Positions 57,799 to 64,000 of a stretch of 64,000 bases of DNA are shown in pieces. The notes beneath the pieces are model-generated. The model saw nothing but the letters and a program-made list of their open reading frames with translations. It ran no database searches and was not told the origin of the DNA. Where the stretch lies: NCBI GenBank assembly GCA_010094045.1, contig ML986580.1, positions 512,059 through 576,058 on the forward strand, written 5' to 3'. The stretch is from Lojkania enalia. Taxonomy: Eukaryota > Ascomycota > Dothideomycetes > Pleosporales. Within the stretch, counting starts at the first letter, position 1. Every line of letters begins with the position of its first letter. Position numbers and translations under genes: made by a program.

Positions 57799-59950
57799 TT
57801 AATCCGCACTGGGTTCCTTGGGTGCTGCTGTCACGGGTTGTGCACGGCTCGTGTGCAGCGAATGAGGCTCACGTTATTGTTATGCGCCGGTCGCGGAAGC
57901 CGTGGATTTGTTCTCGCGCGCAGCAGTAGCAGCAGCAAAGTTGAGCACCTGGGCCAGCAGCGGCGTGTCAGTGTCATGATTTTAAAGCGGGAGCTAGGCT
58001 GCCGTTTGAGTCGCGGAGGAAGAGGTACCTCGACTGCTCGAGTGACGCATCCGGAACGACGGAGGACTATTGGCTTTGGTCGAGGTCACCGGACTCGCCT
58101 GGCAGTGGCGGTTCGTCTAAGCCGAAGCTGGGGTTGGGGTTCTTGTCCTTGTGCGCGAGAAGGCAGCTGAGGGCGGGGCGGGCGAGGGGAGCAGGCAATT
58201 GCAAAGGCAGTAAAGAAAAGAAGAGGCGGCGAGCAAAAACTCTGCGCTTCACAAGCCGCCAGCGGGCGGAGGGGCACTCATGCGGTCAGAATGGTGTTGA
58301 ATTCTGGACCACACCAGGCCCGAAGCAGCAGCTACTGGACCGGCTTTATCCGACGCGCCAAATGCGCCCTATCCAGCCTCCACCGCAGGCGCCGGCGGGG
58401 TAGACACCGCCTACCGCCTCCCGCTCCCTCCTACCTCCTATCTCCTACCTAGGTGCGTATGTTCGGAGCCCAGAGCATGCACCCGCCCTGCAACGCTCCA
58501 CAGCAGACGCCAGCCGCTGTCTCACGACGCAGAGGCACTCCCTCTAGACTCTCGTCGCCCGCAGCGGTATTGTACCTGTCCACGCGTCGAACATCCACCC
58601 GGGGGGAGTGGTTGAATGGCCCTCGGGAGCCTCTCCAGCCACTGCTACGGCTCACTCACTCTCCAATAATTCACCACCGGCGCCGCGGCTAAATCGTCCT
58701 CTCGGTGGTGCTTCACATGCCAGATGCTGCGCACCCTAGCCTGCGGTGCAGTAATCAAGCCCAGTCCAGCGGCCGTGTACTGTGGGAGCGTCGTGCCATT
58801 TGAACGCCGTGTCCCCTGAGCCCGCGCCTGCGACTAAGTGTAGGAAATGCGAAATGAAGCGCGTCGAATCCCTGGACTCCCGAGTAATGAAGTGAAACTG
58901 CTCTTACTTACCGCCTGGACGCCTTTAGATGCAGCTATCCGGACACGTGCAGCATTCGCCGCCGTTTGCACATCCCTTGATGGACCGTTGCGGATCGGTG
59001 CAGCGGGATGTATGCAGAATCATTAATTTCACTTCATCTATCGTGCCCCTGGTTTGTGCTAGGTGTTCCTGCCAAGTGCGAGCTAGCTGTGCATTATCAG
59101 AAACGCCAGGTCTTGGATGGAACGCTGTGTCACATCTGCCGCAATCTGGCGGGCGGAGATGGGCGAGTTATAACGATACGGATGACCCATTACAGAGACC
59201 TATTGTTTTCATGACAAACTTCATACTCAACAATTCCTCTATCACAGCGTCGAATGGCTGGCTGTCCCTGGCAACCGGGGCGGGCAAATGCCTACTCCAA
59301 CCAGTTCTCATGAAGATCCCTGAGAAACTGCAAGTCCACGTTAACGAAGCTGCGCCAGAAGTCGATTTCCAATCGCCACGGCTTGGTCTGGATCGCCCAT
59401 GTTACACCTCCGCTCAGCCTTCGAAGGCCCTACTCGTTCTCACCTATGGCTAGAATTAAGTCCCTTGCAACCATGGCCTAAGACCCCAATATCTTTTTAG
59501 ACGGTTCGAGGCGTAGCGACAGTTGTTGGTGAACAGATCACTCACTGGATGGCATATCCTTAAAAATGAAGTGGAGGTTTCACAGCCGACCCGTGTTATC
59601 CATGAAGCTGCGCGTACGACGCCTGTCAATGCCTAATATGAGAGGATCGAAGTGAGACGCAGGCCACCATTCAAAACCGCAAAGCGGGCGCTGAGATACT
59701 CCACGGAGAACACTCCCACCTTTCGGAGGATGTAGGACTGGTCAAACTGAGTAGGACCGTTTAGATAGGAAACCGCACATGCCAATAGGATGCTAACCCA
59801 GGAGTCGATGTATAAGTCGAGGGAACGGCCTAGCTCGGCTTTGGCAATTGGTACACCCGTGGCTTCGCCAGAGTAGAAGTTGCATATGATACCTGCTCTA
59901 ATACTAACATGCGTATTAGTGAAAAATTCTAAGCTGAAATGGCTTTACGC
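57799..59950. other. Intergenic, GC-rich then declining, no gene supported
   Basis: GC-rich to about 58900, with overlapping open frames on both strands but no domain or splice pattern. A plus-strand frame at 58929-59453 (174 residues) has no recognisable content. Composition becomes AT-richer toward the right. Confidence 0.4.
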
Positions 59951-62900
59951 CACTCAAGCGGATAGATGTCGTCAATCTGGTCCCTTACTTGTCTGTTGTG
60001 GTTTCTGAGCAACTCGTCAAATTCTGCCCGGAAGTCTTCGGGCATTGTCTTATTGCTCATGTGTGTTCGTCTGTCCTGCACATCCTTCGCTCGCTCGGCT
60101 TGGTTAAATCGCCTTGAATCCTTAAATATGTGCCCATGGATTGATTATAGAAAGGTTGGCGTGTTACAGAAAAGCACGATGGATGCGTCAAATTTAAATG
60201 CATTTTCACAACCGGACGCTCCTCGACAAAATACCGTCCCAGTTGCATAAAATTACCGAGTTTAAATGGGCTAGGAGTGATCTTACACATTACAAATTCG
60301 TCCATTTCCGCCGCCAACACTTGCCATTCAAAGTGTTGCAAGCGCACCCCTGGCTCTAGGTCTGCCATGTGCTAGCTATACTTGAAAACTGTGCAATCAT
60401 TTAGCTAATAAACATTTGTGTCTGCATGTTGAGTTTTTGCGATGGACGTACCTTTTTGGCTTCTCTCGATCAGTATGCCAGAAGAAATCAGTTTCCATTC
60501 CAGTATGGCTTGTGTCATAATCTCTTAGGGCCATTATATTGTTTCGGAGAGCCTCCACAAGAGTAGTTAAGTTGTTTCTAATAGAGGAAAGTATTTGGCA
60601 AGCCGCTGCTGGGTTCCTCAGTATGTCCAGGAGGTAGTTCAGTTTTTTAGTTATCGAGTATATTGTGCTTTAAAATTGTGTGCTGAGTCGATGACTGAGC
60701 CTGCATCAGCTTGCTTTGCAAGGTTCACCTACATGAGGTGGCCGCCTTTGTTGGATGATTCGTCCGTATTCTAATTTTTCGTCGGATGATAAATCACCAT
60801 CTTGAGTCGAGATCTTCAGCAAGCCGTCGTCGCAAATCTATGTTAGGTTTCTTTTCCAGCACGTCCAAAGGACTACCATAATCTTTGAAATGGTTATCCT
60901 CAACTGTCCAGTCGATTCTTTGGGGAATAAGATAGCGTCTTTCAGTTCATCGGCTCTAGCATATATGACGAATCCTTTCGTTTCTTCTCCGATCTGCTCG
61001 CCTACCGCAGGGATCCATTGCATGCCTTTGCTCTCGGTCTTTACAGCATCCCATAAGCTTTCAACATCTTCACCAGGCTTGATGGTGTGGACTCTCTCCG
61101 TCTCCGCATTTCCCATAATTGTTCTGAATACTGACTCCGCTAGTTTAAACGTGTTTTGGTGATTACGAATGCAAACAGTGCGCGTTAGAATCCGAATCTA
61201 CTAGGATTGTGCCACAATATTGATCACATATAGTGATCTGAATTGACTCACTTCCTCGAACTTTTTGTTATAGTACAAGATACGGCCTGCCTGGCACGAC
61301 GTCTCGCACATGAACATCGTAATATTCTTCGAAGGCAAAGTGTCATTTTTGGATTTTATCTATTGTCTCGAAATACTCGGGCCTGACTTTGCTGGTTACG
61401 TCGAATTCGTTCGGCAACGCCCGCCCCATCCAATCTTTACGCGCACGATCCAAAGCTCGCTTCTGGAGGCTGGATATGGACGCGCCCCGTTTTGGGGTCA
61501 CGTACTAATGCCACCACATTCCAGGTCTCGATCGAGAAGTATTGTATGAAGCGGTGGCTAGCTAGGTTGTCTATTTGATATTGCCGCAGATGAAGTTCCG
61601 CATTCCCAAGATCTGATGTCATCTGCGGGCTATATATGGATTCCCAGAAGAAAGATAGTGCGTAGCCTTATCAATTTTTTTTTGCTGAGGTACTATGGAA
61701 TAAAGCCCTACTTCGTATTAATATTTTTTCTAGGGTTTGACAAGCTGACAAAAGAATTACATATATTTGACATGCATTTGACTCGCACGAGCCCGGCTAC
61801 CCACCAGTATTCGCCTTTATGGGAAAGAGACACCCTCTAAACCTTATCGAGGGAAATAAGACATGATCAAGTAAAGGGAAGACCATGTCAAATAAAGCAG
61901 TTGTTTCCTAAGTATATCTCCAGCGAAGATGGTCCACTTAGGAGCCGGGAAATATCGACGAACGCAGAGTATGATCAGCTTGAAGAATTCATTCCAATTC
62001 CGGTACAGTTCGATGGCATTATACAATTCTGAATCTTTGGCAATGATGGAGAAATGATACCATTCACCACTATTCAGAACCTTCTCGCTCGGATAGTTGT
62101 GTATATATCTTCCACATATCTTGATGTGCATTCTCTTTCGTACATAATTACTTTCGTTGGTAACATTCTCCAAGTCTAACATACCAGTTGGCTCTTCAAG
62201 CCTAGAGAACTTCGATTCAACGCGTTTCTTTGCATCCTTTTCTCGTTTAGTTTGGCACTTCTCCAGCATTCGCGATCGACCAAGCATGATCCTGCGCTTT
62301 TGTTTCCGTGCATTTCCTTCGTCCTCGTGATCTCCAGCACCTTCATCATCTTTGTCGCTATTCATACCGCCCTCTCCGTCCTTATTCTTCCCGCGAATAA
62401 AATTAGCACAACCATCTCGTATCACTTAGAGGCCAGGGCGCTCTAATTTAAGGCATAAATCGCACAACCGGTGTTGCGTGATCTTTTCATATTCAAAGAA
62501 CTCTTCGATGCTGTTGGCATGAAGGGCAATGGGAAGCAATGTAGCCTGCGACAAGAACAGATAGCAGATTAGGAAGTGTTTGACCTAAGCAATTTCTTCC
62601 AAGAGGACGTCGATTTCATCATCTGGTAGAGCAGGTCATTCTGGGCGACTACAGTGGCTTGGCCATTGGCGGGCTCTGTGATGTCTTGTCCCTTGATCAT
62701 AAGAAAATACTTGATAAGGTCGACGAATTGTCCTTTGAGTAATCGATCACATCCTGCACCAGATTCTATTCGTCCTGACCTTCTTTAGTCATGCCTGGCA
62801 GTTGCCGGCTATGAGTTTCTTCAGGAAAATCTCAGAGCTTTTTGTCTTCCCTGGCTCTCATCTTCCGTAGATGGCAATCGACCTCCTTTAATGCCATTTG

Positions 62901-63256
62901 AACAAGAGGGACTCAAGCTTTACCTTTCGTCTCTCATTTTCACGTTGTTTCCCTTCATCCTCTTGATATTACTAGCCCTTAAATGACTCTCCCAATGAGC
63001 TTATACTTGCAGAGCAGAAAGTCATGTAGCTCACGAAGGTAGCTTCATTTTCAACATCTTTGAATTCTTGACCAACTAGAGAAGTTTTCATGTTAGCAAG
63101 GTATTTTAGGAGATACTCAATCGTTCTATAAAGCTCGACGTTATGTTTCTTATGACCTCTATCCAATGCTAACGAACATTGGTCAGTAAATCTAAACTCA
63201 AGTTGTCGACAACGTTCCTTGACATTGACAAGATTGGAAGGCGCATAATCAGCCAT
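59951..63256 (-). pseudogene. Decayed multi-exon gene of unknown family
   Basis: Coding-like pieces follow each other on the minus strand. 63256-62972 (MADYAPSNLVNVKERCRQ, an apparent start); around 62790-62580 (GQFVDLIKYFLMIKGQD); 62425-61844 (HNYPSEKVLNSGEWYHFS, ILCVRRYFPAPKWTIF); 61622-61480 (LGNAELHLRQYQIDNLASHR); around 61480-61260 (RALPNEFDVTSKVRPEYFET, then after a frame change MFMCETSCQAGRILYYNKKF ending at a GTGAGT donor); 61116-60890 (KPGEDVESLWDAVKTESKG, KGFVIYARADELKDAI), then a second frame change to DYGSPLDVLEKK and a stop; and 60368-60057 (FEWQVLAAEMDEF). The first frame change sits at a run of five A. At least two frameshifts and several stops argue for decay; sequencing error at homopolymers is an alternative for one of them. 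Confidence 0.5.
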
Positions 63257-63927
63257 CGAGAGATGTCGTCGCTTGATCACCTACTGTCTGGCTAGTTAGG
63301 TTAGATAGTAGACGTGCTCCATATATTGCAGCTATAGCTGGCGCGCTTGCTGGACGGAACTATAGCATCACGTTTCTTTAGATATTAATTGAACAAGAAG
63401 CGGGAACTGCATAAGGCCCGCATTATCGGTGACTGTCTAGAAGTACTATGGGCCTTATCGTTTGAGGATAGGTGTAGGTGGAGAAGAAGTCGGGCGGGTA
63501 GGAAAGACGGTGTGGGTCCCATGGATCTTGATTCGTGCGTGACTAACTAATGACGCCAACGCGTACCTTCCCAACGCGCGCTGTCCCGTGATATTAACTA
63601 GACGTCGGGAGCTTTGGAACACCCGCATTCCGGGAAGTGCGTTAACTCCGTTTTGTTCCTCAATTGAAGACTCATACGAATGTAGAATCATACAGCGTGC
63701 TTGGGGTGGGCTTTACATCTGATTTCATTATTTGCAATAGGTCTCTTCTAAGGATTAAGACAGCTGACCGGTGTATTCAGTTGAGGTGTTACACAATTTA
63801 GACCTTGGGTATGGGTATTGACAGCTCAACCAATTTTCTATCCTAGGGTATCGTCTCTACCCAAGTATCATCAAAGTGAGATCCGTTCCCAGCTATGGTG
63901 TACTTCCCTACAAAGCAATTCCATGGC
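63257..63927. other. Intergenic, right edge
   Basis: No recognisable gene; a 78-residue minus-strand frame (63691-63455) has no features. Confidence 0.45.
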
Positions 63928-64000
63928 CTAATCGTCCTTTTCTTCATCCTTTTCTACCTCAGCTTTTTTCTTGTCTTCCCATTTCTTCTTCTTCTCTAGA
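63928..64000 (-). CDS. C-terminal end of a gene running off the right edge
   Basis: Minus-strand frame entering from the right edge encodes about 23 residues, LEKKKKWEDKKK then AEVEKDEEKDD and a TAG stop (63930-63928). Such Lys/Glu-rich ends are common in ribosome-biogenesis and chaperone proteins, but nothing can be named from this length. It may also be chance in CTT-rich DNA. Confidence 0.35.
   Translation of the reverse strand, partial: LEKKKKWEDKKKAEVEKDEEKDD

Noticed and set aside
58929..59453. 174-residue plus-strand frame
   Set aside because: Starts in GC-rich DNA and reads into AT-richer DNA with no motif or coding-like pattern.
1..64000. CRISPR arrays, bacterial operons, secondary-metabolite cluster
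   Set aside because: The DNA is fungal with spliced genes. No regularly spaced repeats and no polyketide, peptide or terpene synthase genes were seen.

Overview
The window is nuclear DNA of a filamentous ascomycete (Pezizomycotina; a Leotiomycete-like fungus is my guess, not shown). The reasons are genes with many short introns (47-67 nt, GT-AG, with CTAAC/CTGAC-like branch sites), a WSC cell-wall sensor, an ECM14 pseudopeptidase, an Atg33-like protein, pyrimidine-rich leaders and AT-rich gene-poor blocks. Where I give exons I joined them by hand; every full joined CDS listed has a length divisible by three and no internal stop that I could see. I recognised no tRNA, rRNA, CRISPR array or intact transposon.

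Layout. 0.3-44.2 kb is mostly an ordinary housekeeping region: ALG8 (N-glycan glucosylation), an MRN1/nrd1 four-RRM RNA-binding protein, Mediator MED20, a GH47 alpha-mannosidase, the mitochondrial ribosome GTPase MTG1, a small hypothetical gene, a secreted LNHPF-repeat protein, an ArfGAP (GCS1), a WSC-domain sensor, a peroxisomal 2,4-dienoyl-CoA reductase (SPS19), ATG33, twinfilin (TWF1), the succinate-fumarate carrier SFC1, ECM14 and a large SEC7-PH Arf exchange factor (SYT1-like). An assembly gap of 110 N follows at 38.6 kb, then a small GPI-type secreted protein and a short-chain dehydrogenase.

44.2-54.4 kb and about 59-64 kb are AT-rich and gene-poor. The first holds a decayed large GTPase (SLIP-GC-like, with many in-frame stops) and, beside it, an intact-looking but strongly diverged second twinfilin gene at 50956-52028. 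The second holds a decayed multi-exon gene of unknown family (about 59.95-63.26 kb) with visible frameshifts. A hypothetical gene (54462-55828) and a nuclear-type charged hypothetical gene (56259-57798) lie between the two blocks. A lysine/glutamate-rich C-terminus runs off the right edge.

The genes do not form a biosynthetic cluster. Loose themes are N-glycan processing (ALG8, GH47), Arf/membrane traffic (GCS1, SYT1-like), peroxisome/mitochondrion metabolism (SPS19, SFC1, ATG33, MTG1) and actin (TWF1 plus its paralogue). The most unusual item is the diverged twinfilin copy inside the degenerating AT-rich block.
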